Assembly (NCBI RefSeq): GCF_000717655.1
Contig: NZ_JNZY01000027.1
Location: forward strand, 1-64,000
DNA length: 64,000 bases
Direction of reading: 5' to 3'
DNA from: Streptomyces katrae
GTDB lineage: Bacteria > Actinomycetota > Actinomycetes > Streptomycetales > Streptomycetaceae
Shown here: in pieces, positions 1 through 8,866 of the stretch
Layout of the letters: each line of letters begins with the position of its first letter
How positions within the stretch are numbered: position 1 is the stretch's first letter
Made by a program: the position numbers and the translations under genes
Notes under the pieces: generated by a model
Seen by the model: the letters and a program-made list of their open reading frames with translations, nothing else
The model's database searches: none
What the model was told of the DNA's origin: nothing

Positions 1-151
1 CATCGCCGCCGGCCGCACCTACCTGCAGACGGCCCGCCACATGGGACTCTCCAAGCACACCGTCGACGCCTACCTCCGCCGCATCCGCGCCAAGCTGGGA
101 ATCAACAACACCGCCGAGCTCACCCGACTGGCCATCTCCATGGGTCTGTGA
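1..151 (+). CDS. LuxR-family transcriptional regulator, C-terminal fragment
   Basis: The first 151 bases encode about 49 residues in frame from base 2, ending at TGA 149-151. They read as the second half of a LuxR/NarL helix-turn-helix: TARHMGLSKHTVDAYLRRI is the recognition helix region and KLGINNTAEL the usual tail. The 5' part lies outside the window, so the sensory or receiver domain is unknown. It converges on the kinase gene that follows on the other strand. Confidence 0.8.
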   Translation, partial: IAAGRTYLQTARHMGLSKHTVDAYLRRIRAKLGINNTAELTRLAISMGL

Positions 152-225
152 CCCCCGACCGCCACCCGCTCGTACGGACTGGCCTAAGGGCTGTCCCGCA
201 ATCCCCGGCGGGCGCACGACGTCGG

Positions 226-1263
226 CTACGCCGCCTCGCCGCGTTGTCGGAACGCCCGAATACGCCCAGTATGCGGACGCTCCTCCGCCTTGCGATGCAC
301 CGCATCCGACGCCGCGCGCTGTCCGTGCCCGGCCGGCAGCGCTTCCGCCCGGGACGGCGGACCGACGGGCTGGGGGGCGCCGGTCGCGGTGGCGACGCGC
401 AGGGCCGCGACGAATTCCAGGCAGGAGTCGTAGCGGTCCTCGGGGATTTTCGCCAGAGCCTTGGCCAGGACTTCGTCGACGGCGGGCGGGACTCCCGGCC
501 GCCGCTCGGTCAGGGGAGGCGGGGGGTCGTACTGGTGCGCCCACAGCAGCGCGGCATCCTCGTCGCGCTCGAAGGGCGGCCCGCCCGCGAAGGTCTCGTA
601 CACGACGCAGGCGAGGCTGTAGAGATCGCACCTGCCGTCCAGCGGCCGGCCGGAGATCTGCTCCGGGGCCATGTAGCCGAGCGTGCCGAGGAACTCGCCG
701 GTGGTGGTGATCCCGGTGGCCGACCGTGCGTTCTTCGTCAGTCCGAAGTCCGTGAGGTAGACGTGTTCGGGGTGCTCGCTGTCGGTGCCCGCGGCGATCA
801 GGATGTTGCCGGGCTTGACGTCCCGGTGCACCAGATCGTGCTCGTGCGCAGCGTCGAGGGCCGAGGCCACCTGGGCGGCGATGCGGACGGCGGTCGGCAC
901 GGGGAGCGGACCGTCCCGGTCCAGCATGGCCCGCAGGTCCAGGCCGGAGACGTAGCGCATGGCGAGGTACAGGACGCCGTCGGTCTCACCGGCCTCGAAG
1001 ATCGGCACGATGTGCGGGTGGTCGATCGACGCGGCGACACGCGATTCCCGGGTGAAGCGGCGCCGGAAGGTTTCGTCGCGGGCGCGTTCCGGGGCGATCA
1101 GCTTGAGCGCCACCATGCGGTCCAGATTCAGGTCCCGCGCGCAGTAGACGACGGCCATGCCGCCGCGGCCGATCATGCGCTCGACCCGGTAACCCGCGAT
1201 CTGCTTCCCGATCAGGCCGGAGGGGCGGCCCGCGTAGAGGCTCAAGTCCGATGCCGTGCCCAT
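226..1263 (-). CDS. Soluble Ser/Thr protein kinase (Hanks type)
   Basis: The 345-residue protein is a complete eukaryotic-type kinase domain. A glycine-rich loop (IGRGGMAVVY, 31-40) is followed by the ATP-anchoring Lys in VALKLI (Lys54), the catalytic loop HRDVKPGN (Asp148), DFG (172-174) and an APE-like MAPEQ motif. The domain fills residues 25-290; the remaining 55 are Pro/Arg-rich and I see no membrane segment or PASTA domain, so it is probably a cytosolic kinase unlike PknB. ATG at 1261-1263 is the start. It phosphorylates Ser/Thr on unknown targets. Its left neighbour is a LuxR-type regulator fragment, which makes that a possible substrate, but this is inference only. Confidence 0.92.
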   Translation of the reverse strand: MGTASDLSLYAGRPSGLIGKQIAGYRVERMIGRGGMAVVYCARDLNLDRMVALKLIAPERARDETFRRRFTRESRVAASIDHPHIVPIFEAGETDGVLYLAMRYVSGLDLRAMLDRDGPLPVPTAVRIAAQVASALDAAHEHDLVHRDVKPGNILIAAGTDSEHPEHVYLTDFGLTKNARSATGITTTGEFLGTLGYMAPEQISGRPLDGRCDLYSLACVVYETFAGGPPFERDEDAALLWAHQYDPPPPLTERRPGVPPAVDEVLAKALAKIPEDRYDSCLEFVAALRVATATGAPQPVGPPSRAEALPAGHGQRAASDAVHRKAEERPHTGRIRAFRQRGEAA

Positions 1264-1512
1264 CAGGCACCACCCTCACCCGGCCGACCTGGCGACGGCT
1301 CGCCGACGCGACGGGCCGCTCTTTCCTACCGGGAATTCTATCCAGCGATCCACCCGAGCGCCCGGTCTACCAAGATCGATTCCCGGCGTCAAGTCACGTG
1401 TTCGAGTGGCGTGACGCGTGTTCTCCCGTCGGGTTTATTTGAAGTACGCCCTCACCGGGGAACTCCCGGAGACGGTTTACCAGCCCTTTCTTATTCCGAA
1501 TGGAGAATTACC

Positions 1513-1938
1513 ATGTTCGAGCTTTTCACGACCCGTCGCATCGTTCTGGCCGGAGCTTCCCTGGCGCTGGTCGGTGGTGGCATCGCCCTCCCGGCGACCG
1601 CCATGGCCGCACCCGTCGCCGCTCCGCAGCAGGCCGTCAGCCTCCTCCAGGACGACAGCGCCGACGGCATCGGCACCGGCGGCGACGCCAACGCCGAGAA
1701 CACCACCGTCGGCGGCGAGGCCACGGGCGGCAACGCCAGCACCGGCGTCGGCAACTGCGAGGGCGGGTGCGAGGTCACCACCGGCAACGCCACCGGCGGC
1801 AACGCCAGCGCCGACGCCATCAACACCGGCGACGCCACCGCCGTCGGCGGCGACGGCACCGGCACGGGCGGCCAGGTGAACAAGCAGGACATCAAGCTGC
1901 AGCTGAAGGAGAACCTGAAGCAGAAGCTCGGCAAGTGA
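1513..1938 (+). CDS. Small secreted Gly/Asn/Ala-repeat protein
   Basis: A 141-residue protein starts at ATG 1513, preceded by GGAGA. Residues 1-33 form a signal peptide (TTRR, hydrophobic ALVGGGIALPA, then AMAA as probable cleavage site). The mature part is low-complexity: GGDANAEN, GGEATGGNAS, TGNATGGNAS and NTGDATAVGG are imperfect copies with a Gly-Asn/Asp-Ala core and alternating small residues, with two Cys (NCEGGCE) in the middle. A Lys-rich amphipathic tail (KQDIKLQLKENLKQKLGK) ends it. I do not recognise the family. The alternating pattern suggests a beta-solenoid or curlin-like fold, but that is inference. It stands alone between the kinase and a strong terminator. Confidence 0.75.
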   Translation: MFELFTTRRIVLAGASLALVGGGIALPATAMAAPVAAPQQAVSLLQDDSADGIGTGGDANAENTTVGGEATGGNASTGVGNCEGGCEVTTGNATGGNASADAINTGDATAVGGDGTGTGGQVNKQDIKLQLKENLKQKLGK

Positions 1939-1960
1939 GGGCAGGAAATCGCCCCGCACG

Positions 1961-1999
1961 ACGGACGCCGGAGAGGCCCACGGCCTCTCCGGCGTCCGT
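1961..1999. terminator. Hairpin terminator after the repeat-protein gene
   Basis: A perfect 18-bp inverted repeat (arms 1961-1978 and 1982-1999) has a 3-nt loop, CAC. It lies 22 bases after the repeat-protein stop and touches the 3' end of the convergent Lrp gene (stop at 2003), so it can serve both transcripts. There is no T-tract, as is common in GC-rich actinobacteria. Confidence 0.85.
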
Positions 2000-2002
2000 A
2001 TG

Positions 2003-2461
2003 TCACGTGGGGCTCGGGTAGACCCGGGACTGTTTCACGCTGCCGAATGCAAAGCTCGACTCGATCGACGCGATGCCGGGGATGGCGTGGATCCGGTGGC
2101 GGACCAGGGCCTCGTACGCCTCCAGGCTCTCGATGACCACGCGGAGCAGGTAGTCGCTGCTTCCGGCCATCAGATAGCAGTCCTGGATGTGCTCGATGAC
2201 CGCGACGTGCTCCTCGAAGACCCGGACCGCCTCCTTCGTGTGCCGGTCCAGGCGTATCCGGACGAAGACGGTGATCGGCAGGCCGAAGGCGACCTGGTCG
2301 ACCATGGCCGTGTAACCGCGGATCAGGCCGGCCTCCTCCAGGCGCCGCACCCGGCGCAGGCAGGGCGACGGGGACAGCCGGACCCGGTCGGCGAGGTCCT
2401 GGTTGGACAGCCGTCCGTCGGCCTGCAACTCACGGATGATCTGCAGATCGACTGCGTCCAT
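2003..2461 (-). CDS. Lrp/AsnC-family transcriptional regulator
   Basis: The 152-residue protein starts at the ATG at 2461 (MDAVDLQIIRELQADGR), the standard Lrp start. The frame is open further upstream but runs into the EamA gene on the other strand. The N-terminal winged helix (SNQDLADRVRLSPSPCLRRVRRLEEAGLIRGY) is followed by the RAM ligand-binding domain (about 70-145). Lrp proteins sense amino acids. This one is divergent, with about 125 bp between starts, from an amino-acid-type exporter and an aminotransferase, so it probably controls that pair and itself in response to an amino acid substrate. Confidence 0.9.
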   Translation of the reverse strand: MDAVDLQIIRELQADGRLSNQDLADRVRLSPSPCLRRVRRLEEAGLIRGYTAMVDQVAFGLPITVFVRIRLDRHTKEAVRVFEEHVAVIEHIQDCYLMAGSSDYLLRVVIESLEAYEALVRHRIHAIPGIASIESSFAFGSVKQSRVYPSPT

Positions 2462-2588
2462 CACCACTCCTTGGCAGATTCTGCCCCAAACGTATGCCTG
2501 GGAGGCAGAACTGGCAATCGGCTGCCCCGGCAAAAGATCTAGCGTTGCTCCATGGCCGGATCCGGCCCCTGAGGCTGGAGGAACCCCC

Positions 2589-3569
2589 TTGGTCACCACG
2601 AACGCCGGGCCCGCGACGGCGCCCCCACCGGGCCGCGCCACGGGCCGCTTCGGGCTCTCCCCTCAGGCGCAGGGCACCGCGGCCCTGGCCGTGACCGTGC
2701 TGATCTGGGCCGCCTTCGCGCTCAGCGCCCGGGCCCTGAGCACCTCCTCCCTGCTGCCCGCCGACGCGGCGCTCCTGCGCTTCGGCGTCCCGCTGCTCGT
2801 CCTGGCGCCCGCGCTGTGGCGGCGACGCCGGCGGATCGCCGCCGTGCGCCCGGCCGCCGCGCTCAAGATCGCCTGCGGCGCGGGGGTGCCGTTCTTCCTG
2901 GCCGCGATGTACGGCGGCTCCCTGACCTCGGCGGCGTTCGTCGGCTCGATCGTCCCCGGGATGGTCCCGCTGTTCGTCTCCGCCCTCGTGGTCGCCGGCG
3001 GCCGCGGCGCGCCCCGGGGCACGCAGGCGGCCGGCCTCGGGCTGATCGCGGTCGGCGTGGTCGCGCTGGTCTGGCGGTACGTGGTCCCGCTGGACACCCA
3101 GGTGCTGGCAGGCGCCGGCATCCTGCTCGTCGCCAGCGGGCTGTGGGCCCTGTACACCGTCGGGCTGAGGGAGGTGGACCTCGATCCCGTCGGATCGATC
3201 GGCCTGCTCTGCCTGCCCTCGTTCGCGGTGATGGCCCTGCTGGTGCTGACCGGGGTGCTGCCGAGCGGCCTGGCCTCGGCGGCCGGGAGCGACATCGCCC
3301 TGTTCCTGGTGGTGCAGGGGCTGGGCGTCGGCCTGTGCGCCGGCCTGCTGTACGCCTTCGCCATCCGCAGCCTCGGCGCCGAGCGCAGCTCCACCGTGGG
3401 CAGCCTCAGCCCGGTCGCCGTGGTCCTGCTCGCCATTCCCCTGCTCGACGAATCGCCGACCGTGGCCGTGCTCATCGGCGTCCCGCTCATCACCGCGGGC
3501 GTCGCCCTCGCCAACCGGCGCCCCCGTACCCGTACCCGCCCCCAGCCCGAGGTTCCCGTCCATGCTTGA
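2589..3569 (+). CDS. EamA/DMT-family transporter
   Basis: A 326-residue integral membrane protein of the drug/metabolite transporter type contains two EamA repeats with about ten hydrophobic segments. I place the start at TTG 2589 because GGAGG (2577-2581) sits seven to eight bases upstream; no ATG or GTG lies there. It overlaps the following aminotransferase by 8 bp, so the two are translated together. By context (Lrp regulator opposite, aminotransferase downstream) it probably exports an amino acid or related compound. The C-terminal tail is Arg/Pro-rich and cytosolic. Confidence 0.85.
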   Translation: MVTTNAGPATAPPPGRATGRFGLSPQAQGTAALAVTVLIWAAFALSARALSTSSLLPADAALLRFGVPLLVLAPALWRRRRRIAAVRPAAALKIACGAGVPFFLAAMYGGSLTSAAFVGSIVPGMVPLFVSALVVAGGRGAPRGTQAAGLGLIAVGVVALVWRYVVPLDTQVLAGAGILLVASGLWALYTVGLREVDLDPVGSIGLLCLPSFAVMALLVLTGVLPSGLASAAGSDIALFLVVQGLGVGLCAGLLYAFAIRSLGAERSSTVGSLSPVAVVLLAIPLLDESPTVAVLIGVPLITAGVALANRRPRTRTRPQPEVPVHA

Positions 3570-4755
3570 GCTCCTCCTGCCGCCGCCCGTCGACCCGCTG
3601 TGGGACCTGACCGAGGCGTACGGCGCCGACGCGCGGCCCGAGCGCCTGAACCTCGTCCTCGGCGTCTACCGCGACCAGACGGGCGGCACCCCGGTCATGG
3701 CGGCCGTCCGCGAGGCCGAGATACGCCTGGCGGAGCACTCCGCCTCCAAGGAGTACCGGGGGCTCTCCGGCAACGCCGGCTTCAACCGGGCGATGCTGTC
3801 GCTGGTCCTGGGCCCGGGCGGGGCGGCCGAGCGGGCCGTGGCGGTCCAGACGGTCGCGGGCAGCGGCGCGCTGCGCCTGCTGGCCGACCTGATCTGCCGC
3901 ACCCGGCCGGGCACGACGGTCTGGATCAGCGACCCCGCGTACGTCAACCACCGGCCCATCCTCGAGGCCGCCGGGCTGACCGTGCGGACGTACGGCTGGG
4001 TCGACGCCGAGGGCCGCTTCGACACGGCGGGCATGCTGCGGGACCTCGGGGAGGCGCGCCGCGACGACGTCGTCCTGCTCCAGGGCTGCTGCCACAACCC
4101 CACCGGGGTCGACCCCTCCGCGCAGGACTGGGAAGCCGTGGCCGGGCTGGCCGCGCGGGCCGGCTGGGTGCCGTTCGTGGACCTCGCGTACCACGGGCTC
4201 GGCGACGGACTGGAGGCCGATCTGGCCGCCACGCGACTGCTCGCGGAGCGGGTTCCGGAGATGCTGGTCGCCATCAGCTGCTCGAAGAACTTCGGGCTCT
4301 ACAGCGACAGGACCGGCTGCGCCGTCGTGCTCGGCACATCGCACCAGTCGCTGCGGCACGTGGAGACGGCGCTGCAGAACGCGGCGCGCACCCTCTACTC
4401 GATGCCCCCGGAGCACGGCGCCGCGGTGGTGACGGCGATCCTCGAGGACGAGGGGCTGCGGGCCCTGTGGCGTGCGGAGCTGGACGGGATGCGGACCCGG
4501 ATCGAGGACAACCGGAAGGGGCTGACCTCCGAGCTGACCGCGCTGGGCTGGGGCGCGCAGGCCGATGTGCTGGCGCGGCAGAAGGGGATGTTCTCGATGC
4601 TGCCGCTCACACCGCGCCAGATGCTGCGGCTGCGCAGCGGGTTCGCGATCTACGGGACGACCGCGGGGCGGATCAACATCGCGGGGATCCCGGCCCACCG
4701 GATCCCCTGCCTCGCGCAGGGCATCGCGGCGGTCCTCGGCGAGGGCGCCGAGTAG
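3562..4755 (+). CDS. Class I aspartate/aromatic-type aminotransferase
   Basis: A PLP-dependent transaminase of 397 residues, the normal length for the AspC/TyrB branch. NLVLGVYRDQTGGTPVM (30-46) is the characteristic N-terminal segment. The cofactor-binding residues are Asn179 (CHNPTG), Asp207 and Tyr210 (VDLAYHG), and the Schiff-base Lys242 in SCSKNFGLYSDR, with Arg250 for the phosphate. It transfers an amino group between an amino acid (Asp, Phe or Tyr are typical) and 2-oxoglutarate. The start ATG overlaps the EamA stop. The substrate is not decided by sequence; the exporter and Lrp context favours an amino-acid overflow or detoxification function. Confidence 0.9.
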   Translation: MLELLLPPPVDPLWDLTEAYGADARPERLNLVLGVYRDQTGGTPVMAAVREAEIRLAEHSASKEYRGLSGNAGFNRAMLSLVLGPGGAAERAVAVQTVAGSGALRLLADLICRTRPGTTVWISDPAYVNHRPILEAAGLTVRTYGWVDAEGRFDTAGMLRDLGEARRDDVVLLQGCCHNPTGVDPSAQDWEAVAGLAARAGWVPFVDLAYHGLGDGLEADLAATRLLAERVPEMLVAISCSKNFGLYSDRTGCAVVLGTSHQSLRHVETALQNAARTLYSMPPEHGAAVVTAILEDEGLRALWRAELDGMRTRIEDNRKGLTSELTALGWGAQADVLARQKGMFSMLPLTPRQMLRLRSGFAIYGTTAGRINIAGIPAHRIPCLAQGIAAVLGEGAE

Positions 4756-4869
4756 CGCCCCGCATCGTGGCGGGCGCCGGGGTTCCGGCGCCCGCGCACG
4801 GCTGCCGCCGCGACGGTCGTCCCGGCGGGCTGCGCCGTCCCCGGTCCTCCCCCGGGCACCTCGCGCCAC

Positions 4870-4888
4870 ACCTGACATGCGATCAGGT
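4870..4888. promoter_or_regulatory. Inverted repeat and promoter-like elements before the amidohydrolase
   Basis: ACCTGA-N7-TCAGGT (4870-4888) lies about 16 bp upstream of TTGACT (4905-4910), which is spaced 17 bp from CATTCT (4928-4933). This would be a plausible sigma-70-type promoter with an operator just above the -35 box. The leader to the GTG/ATG start cluster at 5025-5034 is about 90 nt. The TetR gene downstream is a candidate regulator. Assignment is by inspection only. Confidence 0.35.
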
Positions 4889-5024
4889 CATCCGTCCCGG
4901 ACTCTTGACTCTGTTACCGCCGGTAGCCATTCTCGTCACACTGCCTGCGCGGGACATGACAATCAGCCGGGTCTCTCCGACGGTCTGCGTCCTCGACCGC
5001 GCCATCCGCCTCCCGATGACGTGA

Positions 5025-7097
5025 GTGATGACCATGACCCGAGCCCCCCGCCCCAGGCGCAGGCCCCTCGCGCTGCTCGCCCTGCTCTTCGCCATGGTGG
5101 CCATGGCCCTCGGGCCGGCGCCCGGGGCCGCCGCCGAGGGCGAGCCCGGCTGGTGGAACCCCACCGCGCGGCCCGCGCCCGACTCCCAGATCAACGTGAC
5201 GGGCGAGCCCTTCAAGGGCACCGACGCCCAGGGACAGGTACGGGGCTTCGTCGACGCCCACGACCACATCATGTCCAACGAGGGCTTCGGCGGCCGGCTC
5301 ATCTGCGGCAAGGCGTTCTCCGACCTCGGGATCGCCGACGCGCTCAAGGACTGCCCGGAGCACTACCCCGACGGCACCCTCGCGGTGTTCGACTTCATCA
5401 CCAAGGGCGGGGACGGCAAGCACGACCCCAACGGCTGGCCGACGTTCAAGGACTGGCCCGCCCACGACTCGCTCACCCACCAGCAGAACTACTACGCCTG
5501 GATCGAGCGCGCCTGGCGCGGCGGCCAGCGCGTACTCGTCAACGACCTCGTCACCAACGGCGTGATCTGCTCGGTCTACTTCTTCAAGGACCGCAGCTGT
5601 GACGAGATGACCGCCATCCGCCTCGAGGCGCAGAAGACGTACGACATGCAGGCCCACATCGACAAGATGTACGGCGGCCCGGGCAAGGGATGGTTCCGCA
5701 TCGTCACGGACTCCGCGCAGGCCCGCGAGGTCATCAAGCAGGGCAAGCTGGCCGTGGTGCTGGGCGTGGAGACCTCCGAGCCCTTCGGCTGCAAGCAGAT
5801 CCTGGACATCTCCCAGTGCAGCAAGGAGGACATCGACCGCGGGCTCGACGAGCTGCACCGGATCGGCGTCCGCAGCATGTTCCTCTGCCACAAGTTCGAC
5901 AACGCCCTGTGCGGGGTCCGCTTCGACGGGGGCGCCCTGGGCACGGCGATCAACGTGGGGCAGTTCCTGTCGACCGGCACCTTCTGGAAGACCGAGCAGT
6001 GCACCGGCCCGCAGCACGACAACCCGATCGGCCTGGCCCCGGCGCCTTCGGCGCAGAAGGAGCTGCCGGCGGGCGTGTCGGTCCCCTCGTACGCGGCCGA
6101 CGCACAGTGCAACACCCGGGGTCTCACCGATCTCGGCGAGTACGCCGTGCGCGGCATGATGAAGCGCAAGATGATGCTCGAAGTCGACCACATGAGCGTC
6201 AAGGCCGCGGGCCGGGCCTTCGACATCCTCGAGTCCGAGTCCTACCCGGGCGTGATCTCCTCGCACAGCTGGATGGACCTGGGCTGGACCGAGCGCCTCT
6301 ACAAGCTCGGCGGGTTCGCCGCCCAGTACATGAACGGCTCCGAGGGGTTCAGCGCCGAGGCCGCGCGTACGAAGGCACTGCGCGACAAGTACCGCGTCGG
6401 TTACGGGTACGGCACCGACATGAACGGGGTCGGCGGCTGGCCGGGCCCGCGCGGCGCCGACGCCCCGAACCCGGTGAAGTACCCCTTCCGCAGCCCCGAC
6501 GGCGGCTCCGTCATCGACAAGCAGACCACCGGGCAGCGCACCTGGGACCTGAACACCGACGGCGCCGCGCACTACGGCCTCGTCCCCGACTGGATCGAGG
6601 ACATCCGGCTCGTCGGAGGCCAGGGGGTCGTGGACGATCTCTTCAAGGGCGCCGAGTCCTACCTGCGCACCTGGGGGGCGTCCGAGCAGCACAAGGCCGG
6701 GGTGAACCTCGCCGCGGGCGCGTCCTCCTCGGCCAGCTCCGCCGAGTGGAACCCGTTCGTCAGCTACGCGCCCGGCCGGGCCGTGGACGGCAACACGAGC
6801 ACCCGCTGGGCGAGCGACTGGAACGACGACCAGTGGCTCCGGATCGACCTCGGGTCCCCCGGCCTCGTCAAGCGCGTCACCCTCGACTGGGAACGCGCGT
6901 ACGGGAAGTCGTACCGGATCGAGGTCTCCACGGACGACGTGAACTGGCAGACGGTGTGGTCCACGGCCTCCGGTGACGGCGGCCTGGACACGGCGCAGTT
7001 CGCCGGCGTTTCCGCCCGCTACGTCCGCGTCCACGGGGCGGGGCGCGGTACACAGTGGGGGTACTCCCTGCACGAGGTCGGCGTCTACAGCAGCTGA
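5025..7097 (+). CDS. Secreted amidohydrolase-like protein with C-terminal discoidin (F5/8 type C) domain
   Basis: A 690-residue exported protein. A signal peptide (Arg-rich start, hydrophobic LALLALLFAMVAMALG, then GAAAEG) leads into a TIM-barrel-like hydrolase. VDAHDHI (His79, His81) resembles the metal-binding HxH of amidohydrolases, and EVDHMS and SSHSWMD may supply further ligands. Residues about 560-688 form a discoidin/F5-8C domain (VDGNTSTRWASDW, LRIDLG, VRVHG) that usually binds carbohydrate or surface glycans. The substrate is unknown. Start choice is uncertain among GTG 5025, ATG 5028 and ATG 5034. It is followed by a very strong hairpin, then a TetR gene. Confidence 0.8.
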   Translation: MMTMTRAPRPRRRPLALLALLFAMVAMALGPAPGAAAEGEPGWWNPTARPAPDSQINVTGEPFKGTDAQGQVRGFVDAHDHIMSNEGFGGRLICGKAFSDLGIADALKDCPEHYPDGTLAVFDFITKGGDGKHDPNGWPTFKDWPAHDSLTHQQNYYAWIERAWRGGQRVLVNDLVTNGVICSVYFFKDRSCDEMTAIRLEAQKTYDMQAHIDKMYGGPGKGWFRIVTDSAQAREVIKQGKLAVVLGVETSEPFGCKQILDISQCSKEDIDRGLDELHRIGVRSMFLCHKFDNALCGVRFDGGALGTAINVGQFLSTGTFWKTEQCTGPQHDNPIGLAPAPSAQKELPAGVSVPSYAADAQCNTRGLTDLGEYAVRGMMKRKMMLEVDHMSVKAAGRAFDILESESYPGVISSHSWMDLGWTERLYKLGGFAAQYMNGSEGFSAEAARTKALRDKYRVGYGYGTDMNGVGGWPGPRGADAPNPVKYPFRSPDGGSVIDKQTTGQRTWDLNTDGAAHYGLVPDWIEDIRLVGGQGVVDDLFKGAESYLRTWGASEQHKAGVNLAAGASSSASSAEWNPFVSYAPGRAVDGNTSTRWASDWNDDQWLRIDLGSPGLVKRVTLDWERAYGKSYRIEVSTDDVNWQTVWSTASGDGGLDTAQFAGVSARYVRVHGAGRGTQWGYSLHEVGVYSS

Positions 7098-7111
7098 CGG
7101 CGCCGGGGCGG

Positions 7112-7160
7112 CGGCCGGGGCCGGCCGGATCGGATCCTTCGATCCGGCCGGCCCCGGCCG
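7112..7160. terminator. 21-bp perfect hairpin terminator
   Basis: Two 21-nt arms (7112-7132 and 7140-7160) are perfectly complementary around the loop GATCCTT. The structure lies 14 bases after the amidohydrolase stop and 37 bases before the TetR start, so it should insulate the regulator gene from the hydrolase transcript. Confidence 0.85.
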
Positions 7161-7197
7161 TCCGCCGCAGTACGCGAAGGAAGGGAACAGAACCGGC

Positions 7198-7827
7198 ATG
7201 GCACGGATGCCGTTGGCGCAGCGGCGCCGGCAGCTGACCGAGGCCGCGATCCGCGCGATGACCCGCGACGGCGTCCCCAGGACGACGACCCGCTCCATCG
7301 CCGCCGAGGCGGACGTGTCGCTGAGCGTCTTCCACTACTGCTTCGACTCCAAGCAGGCGCTGCTCGAATCCGTCATCGAGACGATCACCGAGCACTACCT
7401 GACGGTGGTGAAGGAGGCCGTCCGGCCCCGCACCACCCTCCGGGAGACCGTCCGGGCCGGCTTCCAGGCGTACTGGGACCACGTCTGCGCCCATCCCGCC
7501 GAGCACATGCTGACGTACGAGCTCACGCAGTACGCCCTGCGCGAGCCGGGGTTCGAGCATCTGGCCCGGCGGCAGTACGAGCTGTACTGCGCGACGTACG
7601 CCGAGCTCATCGAGCGGGTCCGGCTCGGCATGGAGTTCGAACTCCGCGTCCCCGTCCCCGTACTGGCCCGCTATCTGGCGGCGATGACGGACGGGCTGAC
7701 CCTGAACTTCCTCGTGCTCGGCGACGCCGCCGCGGCGGCGGAGATCCTCGACATGGTCACCGACCACGTCGCGGGACTGGTCCACGCCGAGCGGCTCCGC
7801 CCGCACGCCGCAGGCGTCCCCCGCTGA
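7198..7827 (+). CDS. TetR-family transcriptional regulator
   Basis: The 209-residue protein starts at ATG 7198. A TetR helix-turn-helix occupies residues 10-58 ([29 protein letters not shown]), followed by an all-helical ligand and dimerisation domain. GAAGGGAACAG lies upstream as a weak ribosome site. It follows the secreted amidohydrolase in the same direction but is separated from it by a strong hairpin, so a link between the two is only suggested by adjacency. Confidence 0.85.
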   Translation: MARMPLAQRRRQLTEAAIRAMTRDGVPRTTTRSIAAEADVSLSVFHYCFDSKQALLESVIETITEHYLTVVKEAVRPRTTLRETVRAGFQAYWDHVCAHPAEHMLTYELTQYALREPGFEHLARRQYELYCATYAELIERVRLGMEFELRVPVPVLARYLAAMTDGLTLNFLVLGDAAAAAEILDMVTDHVAGLVHAERLRPHAAGVPR

Positions 7828-7857
7828 GGGCACCGCCCGCGACGGGCGCCGGCCCTC
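7826..7857. terminator. Shared terminator of convergent tetR and lysR genes
   Basis: The nested inverted repeat is GAGGGC/GCCCTC outside and CGCCCG-CGA-CGGGCG inside. The stop codons of both flanking genes (TGA 7825-7827 on +, TGA 7858-7856 on -) are built into the arms, so one compact 32-bp element ends both transcripts. Confidence 0.75.
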
Positions 7858-8815
7858 ACCCGAGAACCGGGTGGGACTCCGGGTGGGCATTCCACCAGGT
7901 GCGGTGGAAGGGGTTGTTGTCCACGTTGGCCAGGTACGCGCCGGCCGCCGCGCGGTAGAGGGTGTCCGCCTGTCCGGCGGAGACCGACGAGCGGTTCCAC
8001 GCGAGGCGGATGCGGCCCGTGACCGGGGTGCCGCGCAGCGGGCGCATCACGGTGCCCTCCACCGCGGGGGCCGTGGGCTGGGTGAGGGATATGGCCCGGC
8101 CCCCCGCCACCAGGTCGTGGCGCATCTTGCGGTCCGTGATCCGGTAGCGCAGGGACGGGACGAAGCCGGCCTTCGCACAGGCCTCGACCAGGGCTTCGGG
8201 GCCGCCGTCGTCGTCCTCCACCAGGGTCATCCACTGCTCGTCGGCCAGTTCGGCGAGGTCCAGGACTTCGCGCCCCGCCAAGGGGTGCCGGGTGGACATC
8301 CGGATGCAGAACGGCTCCTTGGGCACCAGGGTCCGGGCCAGGACCCCCTGGGGCAGCGCGACCTCGTGGTCGTTCACCTCGCCGTAGACGATGACGTCGT
8401 ACCGGCCCGCGCCGAGCATCCGTACGAGCGCGGTCACCGAGTGCTCCACGTCCACGGTGATCTCCCGCCCGGACAGGGTCAGGTCCGTCCGCGCGAGCAG
8501 GCCGTCGATCAGGACGAGCAGGATGCAGCCGAGCCGCAGCGGGGCGTCGGTCGCCATGGCGCGGGTCTCGGCACCGAGGGTTTCCATCTCGGTGAGCACG
8601 CGGCGCGCCTTGGCCAGGACGAACTGGCCCAGCGGAGTGGGTTCCACGCCGTGCCGGCCGCGAACGAAGAGCTCGCCGCCCGTGACCCGTTCGATCCTGC
8701 GCAACTGCGCGGAGAGCGCGGGCTGGGAGACACCCAGCCGGCGGGCCGCGCCGCCCAGACTGCCGGACTCCGCTATCTGGCACACGGCTTGCAGATGCCT
8801 CAACTCCAGCTGCAT
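7856..8815 (-). CDS. LysR-family regulator divergent from protease
   Basis: A full-length LTTR of 319 residues. The N-terminal winged helix ([39 protein letters not shown], from residue 4) is followed by a substrate-binding effector domain (about 90-300). It is divergent from the large secreted M4/M28 protease with about 140 bp between starts. The same arrangement is known for Streptomyces snpA/snpR and mprA/mprR, in which the LysR protein activates the secreted metalloprotease gene. By analogy this one probably activates the protease in response to an unknown effector. Confidence 0.92.
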   Translation of the reverse strand: MQLELRHLQAVCQIAESGSLGGAARRLGVSQPALSAQLRRIERVTGGELFVRGRHGVEPTPLGQFVLAKARRVLTEMETLGAETRAMATDAPLRLGCILLVLIDGLLARTDLTLSGREITVDVEHSVTALVRMLGAGRYDVIVYGEVNDHEVALPQGVLARTLVPKEPFCIRMSTRHPLAGREVLDLAELADEQWMTLVEDDDGGPEALVEACAKAGFVPSLRYRITDRKMRHDLVAGGRAISLTQPTAPAVEGTVMRPLRGTPVTGRIRLAWNRSSVSAGQADTLYRAAAGAYLANVDNNPFHRTWWNAHPESHPVLG

Positions 8816-8848
8816 TCCGGCAGCTTACGCAGCGTGACCCCACGGCAC

Positions 8849-8866
8849 CATAACGCGGGTCTTATG
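8849..8866. promoter_or_regulatory. LysR-type operator candidate
   Basis: CATAA-N8-TTATG (8849-8866) is an 18-bp dyad between the divergent lysR (start 8815) and protease (start 8957) genes. AT-rich arms stand out in a GC-rich background and fit an LTTR site, though the symmetric T and A are 12 rather than the usual 11 bases apart. Confidence 0.5.

Noticed and set aside
4914..7298. Long minus-strand frame opposite the amidohydrolase
   Set aside because: A shadow of the plus-strand gene; no domain, no ribosome site.
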